From Siphonodentalium dalli (Eukaryota; Mollusca; Scaphopoda; Gadilida; Siphonodentaliidae): a DNA stretch of 64,000 nt. The notes beneath the pieces are model-generated. The model did no database searches and was not told the DNA's origin. It saw only the letters and a program-made list of their open reading frames with translations. Location of the stretch: NCBI GenBank assembly GCA_032622095.1, contig CP136068.1:62024025-62088024 (forward strand). The letters run 5' to 3'. Shown here in pieces: positions 35,231 through 47,344 of the stretch. The translations under genes were made by a program, and so were the position numbers. Position 1 is the first letter of the stretch. Each line of letters starts with the position of its first letter.

Positions 35231-38200
35231 TCACTCTTATATGAGTTCCTGCCTGTCCACTCTTATATGAGTTCCTCTCTGTCCACTCTTATATGAGTTC
35301 CTCCCTGTCCACTCTTATATGAGTTCCTGCCTGTCCACTCTTATATGAGTTCCTCTCTGTCCACTCTTATGAGTTCCTCCCTGTCCAATCTAATATGAGT
35401 TCCTCCCTGTCCATCTTATATGAGTTCCTCCCCGTCCACTCTAATATTAGTTCCTCCCTGTCCACTCTAATATGAGTTCCTGCATGTCCACTCGCATATG
35501 AGTTCCTCCCTGTTCACTCTTATATGAGTTCCTGCCTGTCCACTCTTATATGAGTTCCTCTCTGTCCACTCTTATGTGAGTTCCTCCCTGTCCACTCTTA
35601 TATGAGTTCCTCCCTGTCCACTCTTATATGAGTTCCTGCGTGTCCACTCTTATATGAGTTCCTGCGTGTCCACTCTTATATGAGTTGCTCCCTGTCCACT
35701 CTTATATGAGTTGCTCCCTGTCCACTCTTTTATGAGTTGCTCCCTGTCCACTCTTTTATGAGTTGCTCCCTGTCCACTCTTTTATGAGTTGCTCCCTGTC
35801 CACTCTTATATGAGTTCCTGCCTGTCCACTCTTATATGAGTTTCTCCCTGTCCACGAGTATATGAGTTGCTGCCTGCCACTAGTATATGAGTTCATCCAT
35901 GTCCACTCTTATATGAGTTGCTGTCTGTCCACTCTTATATGAGTTCCTCCCTGTCCACTCTTATATGAGTTGCTGCATGTCAACTCTTATATGAATTCAT
36001 CCTTGTCCACTCTTATATTAGTTCCTCCCTGTCCACTCTTATATGAGTTCCTCACAGTCCACTCTTATATGAGTTCCTCATTGTCCACTCTTATATGAGT
36101 CCCTCATTGTCCACTCTTATATGAGTTCCTCCCAGTCCACTCTTATATGAGTTGTTGCCTGTCCACTCTTATATGAGTTCCTCCCTGTCCACTCTTATAT
36201 GAGTTCCTCCCTGTCCACTCTTATGAGTTCCTCCCTGTCCACTCTTATATGAGTTCCTCCCTGTCCACTCTTTTATGGGTTGCTCCCTGTCCACTCTTTT
36301 ATGAGTTGCTCCCTGTCCACTCTTTTATGAGTTGCTCCCTGTCCACTCTTATATGAGTTGCTGACTGTCCACTCTTATATGAGTTCCTGCCTGTCCACTC
36401 TTATATGAGTTCCTCCCTGTCCACGAGTATATGAGTTGCTGCCTGCCACTAGTATATGAGTTCATCCATGTCCACTCTTATATGAGTTGCTGTCTGTCCA
36501 CTCTTATATGAGTTCCTCCCAGTCCACTCTTATATGAGTTCCTCCCTGTCCACTCTTATATGAGTTCCTCCCTGTCCACTCTTATGAGTTCCTCCCTGTC
36601 CACTCTTATATGAGTTCCTCCCTGTCCACTCTTTTATGAGTTGCTCCCTGTCCACTCTTTTATGAGTTGCTCCCTGTCCACTCTTTTATGAGTTGCTCCC
36701 TGTCCACTCTTATATGAGTTGCTGACTGTCCACTCTTATATGAGTTCCTTCCTGTCCACTCTTATATGAGTTCCTCCCTGTCCACTAGTATATGAGTTGC
36801 TGCCTGCCACTAGTATATGAGTTCATCCATGTCCACTCTTATATGAGTTGCTGTCTGTCCACTCTTATATGAGTTCCTCCCTGTCCACTCTTATATGAGT
36901 TGCTGCATGTCCACTCTTATATGAATTCATCCTTGTCCACTCTTATATTAGTTCCTCCCTGTTCACTCTTATATGAGTTCCTCACAGTCCACTCTTATTT
37001 GAGTTCCTCATTGTCCACTCTTATATGAGTCCCTCATTTTCCACTCTTATATGAGTTCCTCCCAGTCCACTATTGTATGAGTTCCTGCCTGTCCACTCTT
37101 ATATGAGTTCCTGCCTGTCCACTCTTATATGGGTTCCTCCCTGTTCACTCTTATATGAGTTCCTCCATGTCCACTTTTATATGAGTTCCTCCCTGTCCAC
37201 TCTTATATGAGTTCCTCCCTGTCCACTCTTATATGAGTTCCTACCTGTCCACTCTTATATGAGTTCCTCCCTGTCCACTCTTATGAGTTCCTCCCTGTCC
37301 ACTCTAATATGAGTTCCTCCCTGTCCATCTTATATGAGTTCCTCCCTGTCTACTCTAATATGAGTTCCTCCCTGTCCACTCTAATATGAGTTCCTGCATG
37401 TCCACTCGCATATGAGTTCCTCCCTGTTCACTCTTATATGAGTTCCTGCCTGTCCACTCTTATATGAGTTCCTCTCTGTCCACTCTTATATGAGTTCCTC
37501 CCTGTCCACTCTTATATGAGTTCCTCCCTGTCCACTCTTATATGAGTTCCTGCGTGTCCACTCTTATATGAGTTCCTGCGTGTCCACTCTTATATGAGTT
37601 GCTCCCTGTCCACTCGTATATGAGTTGCTCCCTGTCCACTCTTTTATGAGTTGCTCCCTGTCCACTCTTATATGAGTTCCTCCCTGTCCACTATTTTATG
37701 AGTTGCTCCCTGTCCACTCTTTTATGAGTTGCTCCCTGTCCACTCTTATATGAGTTGCTGACTGTCCACTCTTATATGAGTTCCTGCCTGTCCACTCTTA
37801 TATGAGTTCCTCCCAGTCCACTAGTATATGAGTTGCTGCATGCCACTAGTATATGAGTTCATCCATGTCCACTCTTATATGAGTTGCTGTCTGTCCACTC
37901 TTATATGAGTTCCTCCCTGTCCACTCTTATATGAGTTGCTGCATGTCCACCCTTATATGAATTCATTCTTGTCCACTCTTATATTAGTTCCTCCCTGTCC
38001 ACTCTTATATGAGTCCCTCATTGTCCACTCTTATATGAGTTGTTGCCTGTCCACTCTTATATGAGTTGTTGCCTGTCCACTATTATATGAGTCCCAGCCT
38101 GTCCACTCTTATATGAATTCCTGCATGTCCACTCTTATATGAGTTCTTCCCTGTCCACTGTTATATGAGTTCCCCCCTGTCCACTCTTATTTGAGATCCT

Positions 38201-39331
38201 CCCTGTCCACTCTTATATGAGTTCCAGCCTGTCCACTCTTATATGAGTTCCTCCCTGTCCACTCTTATATGAGTTCCTCCCTGTCCACTCTTATGAGTTC
38301 CTGCCTGTCCACTCTAATATGAGTTGCTGACTGTCCACTCTTATATGAGTTCCTGCCTGTCCACTCTTATATGAGTTCCTCCCTGTCCACTAGTATATGA
38401 GTTGCTGCCTGCCACTAGTATATGAGTTCATCCATGTCCACTCTTATATGAGTTGCTGTCTGTCCACTCTTATATGAGTTCCTCCCTGTCCACTCTTATA
38501 TGAGTTGCTGACTGTCCACTCTTATATGAATTCCTGCCTGTCCACTCTTATGAGTTCCAGCCTGTCCACTCTTATATGAGTTCCTCCCTGTCCACTCTTA
38601 TATTAGTTCCACCCTGTCCACTCTTATATTAGTTCCTCCCTGTCCACTCTTATATTAGTTCCTCCCTGTCCACTCTTATATTAGTTCCTCCCTGTCCACT
38701 CTTATATTAGTTCCTCCATGTACACTCATATATTAGTTCCTCCCTGTCCTCTCTTATGAGTTCCTCCCTGTCCACTATTATATGAGTTGCTGCCTGTCCA
38801 CTCGAATATGAGTTCCAGCCTGTCCACTCGTATATGAGTTCCAGCCTGTCCACTCTTATATGAGTTCCTGCCTGTCCACTCTTATGATTTCCTCCATGTC
38901 CACTCTTATGAGTTCCTCCCTGTCCACTCTTATGAGTTCCTCCCTGTCCACTCTTATGAGTTCCTCTCTGTCCGCTCTTATATGAATTCCTGCATGTCCA
39001 CTCCTATATGAGTTCTTCCCTGTCCACTCTTATATGAGTTCCTCCCTGTCAACTCTTATGAGTTCCTCCCTGTACACTGCTATATGAGTTCCTGCCTGTC
39101 CACTCTTATATGAGTTCCTGCCTGTCCACTCTTATATGAGTTCCTGCCTGTCCACTCTTATATGGGTTCCTCCCTGTTCACTCTTATATGAGTTCCTCCA
39201 TGTCCACTCTTATATGAGTTCCTCCCTGTCCACTCTTATATGAGTTCCTCCCTGTCCACTCTTATGAGTTCCTCCCTGTCCACTCTAATATGAGTTCCTC
39301 CCTGTCCATCTTATATGAGTTCCTCCCTGTC
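35231..39331 (+). repeat. Mixed-cycle segment, copy 1 of a 5.7-6.2-kb-offset duplication
   Basis: Recurs at about 41.0-45.5 kb. Matching marks: the run at 35723 and 41457, GGGTTGCTCC at 36277 and 42011 (both 5,734 bp), TCTACTCTAATATG at 37349 and 43031 (5,682 bp), and chain ends at 38719 and 44866 (6,147 bp). In both copies the TTGCTGAC monomer that normally follows the CTTTTATGAG run is missing at the first run. The changing offset comes from later local gains, including the 594-bp duplication. Confidence 0.85.
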
Positions 39332-40006
39332 CACTCTAATATGAGTTCCTCCCTGTCCACTCTAATATGAGTTCCTGCATGTCCACTCGCATATGAGTTC
39401 CTCCCTGTTCACTCGCATATGAGTTCCTGTCTGTCCACTCTTATATGAGTTCCTCTCTGTCCACTCTTATATGAGTTCCTCCCTGTCCACTCTTATATGA
39501 GTTCCTCCCTGTCCATTCTTATATGAGTTCCTGCGTGTCCACTCTTATATGAGTTCCTGCGTGTCCACTCTTATATGAGTTGCTCCCTGTCCACTCTTAT
39601 ATGAGTTGCTCCCTGTCCACTCTTTTATGAGTTGCTCCCTGTCCATTCTTTTATGAGTTGCTCCCTGTCCACTCTTTTATGAGTTGCTCCCTCTCCACTC
39701 TTATATGAGTTGCTGACTGTCCACTCTTATATGAGTTCCTGCCTGTCCACTCTTATATGAGTTCCTCCCTGTCCACGAGTATATGAGTTGCTGCCTGCCA
39801 CTAGTATATGAGTTCATCCATGTCCACTCTTATATGAGTTGCTGTCTGTCCACTCTTATATGAGTTCCTCCCTGTCCACTCTTATATGAGTTGCTGCATG
39901 TCCACTCTTATATGAATTCATCCTTGTCCACTCTTATATTAGTTCCTCCCTGTCCACTCTTATATGAGTTCCTCACAGTCCACTCTTATATGAGTTCCTC
40001 ATTGTC
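39332..40006 (+). repeat. 675-bp tandem duplication, first unit
   Basis: Starts CACTCTAATATGAG at 39332 and begins again at 40007. Both units carry rare shared variants: TTCACTCGCATATG followed by CCTGTCTG (39408 and 40083), GTCCATTCTT, and CTCCCTCTCCACTC. The same variants appear once more near 45.6-45.9 kb. Confidence 0.93.
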
Positions 40007-40681
40007 CACTCTAATATGAGTTCCTCCCTGTCCACTCTAATATGAGTTCCTGCATGTCCACTCGCATATGAGTTCCTCCCTGTTCACTCGCATATGAGTT
40101 CCTGTCTGTCCACTCTTATATGAGTTCCTCTCTGTCCACTCTTATATGAGTTCCTCCCTGTCCACTCTTATATGAGTTCCTCCCTGTCCATTCTTATATG
40201 AGTTCCTGCGTGTCCACTCTTATATGAGTTCCTGCGTGTCCACTCTTATATGAGTTGCTCCCTGTCCACTCTTATATGAGTTGCTCCCTGTCCACTCTTT
40301 TATGAGTTGCTCCCTGTCCATTCTTTTATGAGTTGCTCCCTGTCCACTCTTTTATGAGTTGCTCCCTCTCCACTCTTATATGAGTTGCTGACTGTCCACT
40401 CTTATATGAGTTCCTCCCTGTCCACTCTTATATGAGTTCCTCCCTGTCCACGAGTATATGAGTTGCTGCCTGCCACTAGTATATGAGTTCATCCATGTCC
40501 ACTCTTATATGAGTTGCTGTCTGTCCACTCTTATATGAGTTCCTCCCTGTCCACTCTTATATGAGTTGCTGCATGTCCACTCTTATATGAATTCATCCTT
40601 GTCCACTCTTATATTAGTTCCTCCCTGTCCACTCTTATATGAGTTCCTCACAGTCCACTCTTATATGAGTTCCTCATTGTC
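40007..40681 (+). repeat. 675-bp tandem duplication, second unit
   Basis: Near-identical to 39332-40006; I saw one change, TTCCTCC for TTCCTGCC near 40,410. The duplication junction near 40,006 joins CCTCATTGTC to CACTCTAATATG. After this unit the array resumes with the normal GTCCCTCATTG monomer. Confidence 0.93.
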
Positions 40682-41260
40682 CACTCTTATATGAGTCCCT
40701 CATTGTCCACTCTTATATGAGTTCCTCCCAGTCCACTCTTATATGAGTTGTTGCCTGTCCACTATTATATGAGTTCCTCCCTGTCCACTCTTATTTGAGA
40801 TCCTCCCTGTCCACTCTTATATGAGTTCCAGCCTGTCCACTCTTATATGAGTTCCTCCCTGTCCACTCTAATATGAGTTCCTCCCTGTCCACTCTTATGA
40901 GTTCCTCCCTGTCCACTCTAATATGAGTTGCTGACTGTCCACTCTTATATGAGTTCCTGCCTGTCCACTCTTATATGAGTTACTCCCGGTCCACTAGTAT
41001 ATGAGTTGCTGCCTGCCACTAGTATATGAGTTCATCCATGTCCACTCTTATATGAGTTGCTGTCTGTCCACTCTTATATGAGTTCCTCCCTGTCCACTCT
41101 TATATGAGTTGCTGACTGTCCACTCTTATATGAATTCCTGCCTGTCCACTCTTATGAATTCCAGCCTGTCCACTCTTATATGAGTTCCACCCTGTCCACT
41201 CTTATATTAGTTCCTCCCTGTCCACTCTTATATTAGTTCCTCCCTGTTCACTCTTATATG
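40682..41260 (+). repeat. Cycle remnant ending at a chain deletion junction
   Basis: Follows the usual order from CCTCCCAG through GTTCCAG and a CACTAGT pair to the TTATATTAG chain, but only two chain monomers remain. Near 41,246 the chain runs into CTGTTCACTC, so the chain end, the 24-bp cluster and the TATGGGTT part, roughly 0.8 kb compared with a full cycle, are missing. Confidence 0.85.
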
Positions 41261-42941
41261 AGTTCCTGCCTGTCCACTCTTATATGAGTTACTATCTGTC
41301 CACTCTTATATGAGTTCCTCCCTGTCCACTCTTATATGAGTTCCTCCCTGTCCACTCTTATATGAGTTCCTGCGTGTCCACTCTTATATGAGTTCCTGCG
41401 TGTCCACTCTTATATGAGTTGCTCCCTGTCCACTCTTATATGAGTTGCTCCCTGTCCACTCTTTTATGATTTGCTCCCTGTCCACTCTTTTATGAGTTGC
41501 TCCCTGTCCACTCTTTTATGAGTTGCTCCCTGTCCACTCTTATATGAGTTCCTGCCTGTCCACTCTTATATGAGTTCCTCCCTGTCCACGAGTATATGAG
41601 TTGCTGCCTGCCACTAGTATATGAGTTCATCCATGTCCACTCTTATATGAGTTGCTGTCTGTCCACTCTTATATGAGTTCGTCCCTGTCCACTCTTATAT
41701 GAGTTGCTGCATGTCCACTCTTATATGAATTCATCCTTGTCCACTCTTATATTAGTTCCTCCCTGTCCACTCTTATATGAGTTCCTCACAGTCCACTCTT
41801 ATATGAGTTCCTCATTGTCCACTCTTATATGAGTCCCTCATTGTCCACTCTTATATGAGTTCCTCCCAGTCCACTCTTATATGAGTTGTTGCCTGTCCAC
41901 TCTTATATGAGTTCCTCCCTGTCCACTCTTATATGAGTTCCTCCCTGTCCACTCTTATGAGTTCCTCCCTGTCCACTCTTATATGAGTTCCTCCCTGTCC
42001 ACTCTTTTATGGGTTGCTCCCTGTCCACTCTTTTATGAGTTGCTCCCTGTCCACTCTTTTATGAGTTGCTCCCTGTCCACTCGTATATGAGTTGCTGACT
42101 GTCCACTCTTATATGAGTTCCTGCCTGTCCACTCTTATATGAGTTCCTCCCTGTCCACTAGTATATGAGTTGCTGCTTGCCACTAGTATATGAGTTCATC
42201 CATGTCCACTCTTATATGAGTTGCTGTCTGTCCACTCTTATATGAGTTCCTCCCAGTCCACTCTTATATGAGTTCCTCCCTGTCCACTCTTATATGAGTT
42301 CCTCCCTGTCCACTCTTATGAGTTCCTCCCTGTCCACTCTTATATGAGTTCCTCCCTGTCCACTCTTTTATGATTTGCTCCCTGTCCACTCTTTTATGAG
42401 TTGCTCCCTGTCCACTCTTTTATGAGTTGCTCCCTGTCCACTCTTATATGAGTTGCTGACTGTCCACTCTTATATGAGTTCCTTCCTGTCCACTAGTATA
42501 TGAGTTGTTGCCTGCCACTAGTATATGAGTTCATCCATGTACACTCTTATATGAGTTGCTGTCTGTCCACTCTTATATGAGTTCCTCCCTGTCCACTCTT
42601 ATATGAGTTGCTGCATGTCCACTCTTATATGAATTCATCCTTGTCCACTCTTATATTAGTTCCTCCCTGTCCACTCTTATATGAGTTCCTCACAGTCCAC
42701 TCTTATTTGAGTTCCTCATTGTCCACTCTTATATGAGTCCCTCATTTTCCACTCTTATATGAGTTCCTCCCAGTCCACTCTTATATGAGTTCCTGCCTGT
42801 CCACTCTTATATGAGTTCCTGCCTGTCCACTCTTATATGGGTTCCTCCCTGTTCACTCTTATATGAGTTCCTCCATATCCACTCTTATATGAGTTCCTCC
42901 CTGTCCACTCTTATATGAGTTCCTCCCTGTCCACTCTTATA

Positions 42942-44010
42942 TGAGTTCCTCCCTGTCCACTCTTATGAGTTCCTCCCTGTCCACTCTAATATGAGTTCCT
43001 CCCTGTCCATTTTATATGAGTTCCTCCCTGTCTACTCTAATATGAGTTCCTCCCTGTCCACTCTAATATGAGTTCCTGCATGTCCACTCGCATATGAGTT
43101 CCTCCCTGTTCACTCTTATATGAGTTCCTGCCTGTCCACTCTTATATGAGTTCCTCTCTGTCCACTCTTATATGAGTTCCTCCCTGTCCACTCTTATATG
43201 AGTTCCTCCCTGTCCACTCTTATATGAGTTCCTGCGTGTCCACTCTTATATGAGTTCCTGCGTGTCCACTCTTATATGAGTTGCTCCCTGTCCACTCGTA
43301 TATGAGTTGCTCCCTGTCCACTCTTTTATGAGTTGCTCCCTGTCCACTATTTTATGAGTTGCTCCCTGTCCACTCTTTTATGAGTTGCTCCCTGTCCACT
43401 CTTATATGAGTTGCTGACTGTCCACTCTTATATGAGTTCCTGCCTGTCCACTCTTATATGAGTTCCTCCCTGTCCACTAGTATATGAGTTGCTGCATGCC
43501 ACTAGTATATGAGTTCATCCATGTCCACTCTTATATGAGTTCCTCCCTGTCCACTCTTATGAGTTCCTCCCTGTCCACTCTAATATGAGTTCCTCCCTGT
43601 CCATCTTATATGAGTTCCTCCCTGTCTACTCTAATATGAGTTCCTCCCTGTCCACTCTAATATGAGTTCCTGCATGTCCACTCGCATATGAGTTCCTCCC
43701 TGTTCACTCTTATATGAGTTCCTGCCTGTCCACTCTTATATGAGTTCCTCTCTGTCCACTCTTATATGAGTTCTTCCCTGTCCACTCTTATATGAGTTCC
43801 TCCCTGTCCACTCTTATATGAGTTCCTGCGTGTCCACTCTTATATGAGTTCCTGCGTGTCCACTCTTATATGAGTTGCTCCCTGTCCACTCGTATATGAG
43901 TTGCTCTCTGTCCACTCTTTTATGAGTTGCTCCCTGTCCACTATTTTATGAGTTGCTCCCTGTCCACTCTTTTGTGAGTTGCTCCCTGTCCACTCTTATA
44001 TGAGTTGCTC
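42942..44010 (+). repeat. 594-bp tandem duplication
   Basis: TCTACTCTAATATG at 43031 and 43625 and the CTTTTATGAG runs at 43319 and 43913 are both 594 bp apart. The second unit starts near 43,536, where TTCATCCATG is followed by CTTATATGAG and CTTATGAG instead of TTGCTGTCTG. It ends near 44,010, where the run jumps to TTGCTGTCTG and skips the CACTAGT pair. Limits are approximate. Confidence 0.85.
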
Positions 44011-45868
44011 CCTGTCCACTCTTATATGAGTTGCTGTCTGTCCACTCTTATATGAGTTCCTCCCTGTCCACTCTTATATGAGTTGCTGCATGTCCACTCT
44101 TATATGAATTCATCCTTGTCCACTCTTATATTAGTTCCTCCCTGTCCACTCTTATATGAGTCCCTCATTGTCCACTCTTATATGAGTTCCTCCCAGTCCA
44201 CTCTTATATGAGTTGTTGCCTGTCCACTATTATATGAGTCCCAGCCTGTCCACTCTTATATGAATTCCTGCATGTCCACTCTTATATGAGTTCTTCCCTG
44301 TCCACTGTTATATGAGTTCCTCCCTGTCCACTCTTATTTGAGATCCTCCCTGTCCACTCTTATATGAGTTCCAGCCTGTCCACTCTTATATGAGTTCCTC
44401 CCTGTCCACTCTTATATGAGTTCCTCCCTGTCCACTCTTATGAATTCCTGCCTGTCCACTCTAATATGAGTTGCTGACTGTCCACTCTTATATGAGTTCC
44501 TGCCTGTCCACTCTTATATGAGTTCCTCCCTGTCCACTAGTATATGAGTTGCTGCCTGCCACTAGTATATGAGTTCATCCATGTCCACTCTTATATGAGT
44601 TGCTGTCTGTCCACTCTTATATGAGTTCCTCCCTGTCCACTCTTATATGAGTTGCTGACTGTCCACTCTTATATGAATTCCTGCCTGTCCACTGTTATGA
44701 GTTCCAGCCTGTCCACTCTTATATGAGTTCCTCCCTGTCCACTCTTATATTAGTTCCTCCCTGTCCACTCTTATATTAGTTCCTCCCTGTCCACTCTTAT
44801 ATTAGTTCCTCCCTGTCCACTCTTATATTAGTTCCTCCCTGTCCACTCTTATATTAGTTCCTCCATGTACACTCATATATTAGTTCCTCCCTGTCCTCTC
44901 TTATGGGATCCTCCCTGTCCACTATTATATGAGTTGCTGCCTGTTCACTCGTATATGAGTTCCAGCCTGTCCACTCGTATATGAGTTCCAGCCTGTCCAC
45001 TCTTATATGAGTTCCTGCCTGTCCACTCTTATGAGTTCCTCCATGTCCACTCTTATGAGTTCCTCCCTGTCCACTCTTATGAGTTCCTCCCTGTCCACTC
45101 TTATGAGTTCCTTCCTGTCCACTCTAATATGAATTCCTGCATGTCCACTCTTATATGAGTTCTTCCCTGTCCACTCTTATACGAGTTCCTCCCTGTCAAC
45201 TCTTATGAGTTCCTCCCTGTACACTGCTATATGAGTTCCTGCCTGTCCACTATTATATGAGTTCCTGCCTGTCCACTCTTATATGAGTTCCTGCCTGTCC
45301 ACTCTTATATGGGTTCCTCCCTGTTCACTCTTATATGAGTTCCTCCATGTCCACTCTTATATGAGTTCCTCCCTGTCCACTCTTATATGAGTTCCTCCCT
45401 GTCCACTCTTATATGAGTTCCTCCCTGTCCACTCTTATGAGTTCCTCCCTGTCCACTCTAATATGAGTTCCTCCCTGTCCATCTTATATGAGTTCCTCCC
45501 TGTCCACTCTAATATGAGTTCCTCCCTGTCCACTCTAATATGAGTTCCTGCATGTCCACTCGCATATGAGTTCCTCCCTGTTCACTCGCATATGAGTTCC
45601 TGTCTGTCCACTCTTATATGAGTTCCTCTCTGTCCACTCTTATATGAGTTCCTCCCTGTCCACTCTTATATGAGTTCCTCCCTGTCCATTCTTATATGAG
45701 TTCCTGCGTGTCCACTCTTATATGAGTTCCTGCGTGTCCACTCTTATATGAGTTGCTCCCTGTCCACTCTTATATGAGTTGCTCCCTGTCCACTCTTTTA
45801 TGAGTTGCTCCCTGTCCATTCTTTTATGAGTTGCTCCCTGTCCACTCTTTTATGAGTTGCTCCCTCTC

Positions 45869-45889
45869 CACTCTGAGTTTCTGACTGTC
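45869..45889 (+). repeat. 21-bp monomer lacking the central TATAT
   Basis: Reads CACTCTGAGTTTCTGAC, so five central bases are missing compared with CACTCTTATATGAG. It sits after the CTCCCTCTCC link that marks this copy. The related places at about 39.69 and 40.37 kb have the normal length, so the loss followed the larger duplication. I saw no other monomer like it. Confidence 0.85.
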
Positions 45890-47344
45890 CACTCTTATAT
45901 GAGTTCCTGCCTGTCCACTCTTATATGAGTTCCTCCCTGTCCACGAGTATATGAGTTGCTGCCTGCCACTAGTATATGAGTTCATCCATGTCCACTCTTA
46001 TATGAGTTGCTGTCTGTCCACTCTTATATGAGTTCCTCCCTGTCCACTCTTATATGAGTTGCTGCATGTCCACTCTTATATGAATTCATCCTTGTCCACT
46101 CTTATATTAGTTCCTCCCTGTCCACTCTTATATGAGTTCCTCACAGTCCACTCTTATATGAGTTCCTCATTGTCCACTCTTATATGAGTCCCTCATTGTC
46201 CACTCTTATATGAGTTCCTCCCAGTCCACTCTTATATGAGTTGTTGCCTGTCCACTATTATATGAGTTCCTCCCTGTCCACTCTTATTTGAGATCCTCCC
46301 TGTCCACTCTTATATGAGTTCCAGCCTGTCCACTCTTATATGAGTTCCTCCCTGTCCACTCTTATATGAGTTCCTCCCTGTCCACTCTTATGAGTTCCTC
46401 CCTGTCCACTCTAATATGAGTTGCTGACTGTCCACTCTTATATGAGTTCCTGCCTGTCCACCCTTATATGAGTTCCTCCCGGTCCACTAGTATATGAGTT
46501 GCTGCCTGCCACTAGTATATGAGTTCATCCATGTCCACTCTTATATGAGTTGCTGTCTGTCCACTCTTATATGAGTTCCTCCCTGTCCACTCTTATATGA
46601 GTTGCTGACTGTCCACTCTTATATGAATTCCTGCCTGTCCACTCTTATGAATTCCAGCCTGTCCACTCTTATATGAGTTCCTCCCTGTCCACTCTTATAT
46701 TAGTTCCTCCCTGTCCACTCTTATATTAGTTCCTCCCTGTCCACTCTTATATTAGTTCCTCCCTGTCCACTCTTATATGAGTTCCTCCCTGTCCACTCTT
46801 ATATTAGTTCCTCCATGTACACTCATATATTAGTTCCTCCCTGTCCTCTCTTATGAGTTCCTCCCTGTCCACTATTATATGAGTTGCTGCCTGTCCACTC
46901 GTATATGAGTTCCAGTCTGTCCGCTCGTATATGTGTTCCAGCCTGTCCACTCTTATATGAGTTCCTGCCTGTCCACTCTTATGAGTTCCTCCATGTCCAC
47001 TCTTATGAGTTCCTCCCTGTCCACTCTTATGAGTTCCTCCCTGTCCACTCTTATATGAATTCCTGCATGTCCACTCTTATATGAGTTCTTCCCTGTCCAC
47101 TCTTATATGAGTTCCTCCCTGTCAACTCTTATTAGTTCCTCCCTGTACACTGCTATATGAGTTCCTGCCTGTCCACTCTTATATGAGTTCCTGCCTGTAC
47201 ACTCTTGTATGAGTTCCTGCCTGTCCACTCTTATATGAGTTCCTCCCTGTCCACTCTTATATGAGTTCCTCCCTGTCCACTCTTATATGAGTTCCTGCGT
47301 GTCCACTCTTATATGAGTTCCTGCGTGTCCACTCATATATGAGT

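Larger units (their letters stand above)
41261..47344 (+). repeat. Mixed-cycle segment, copy 2 of the 5.7-6.2-kb-offset duplication
   Basis: Short cycles at 41457, 42000, 42361, 43319 and 43913 are followed by longer ones. TTATATTAG chains end at 44866 and 46816, about 1,950 bp apart. Corresponds to 35.2-39.9 kb. A plus-strand open frame at 46884-47084 is satellite: several consecutive 24-bp monomers are in codon phase and give a repeated PVHSYEFL octapeptide. Near 47,331 the monomer is a perfect palindrome, ACTCATATATGAGT. Confidence 0.83.

Noticed and set aside
46884-47084. 66-codon plus-strand open frame
   Set aside because: Repeat only; it stays open because successive 24-bp monomers keep codon phase.
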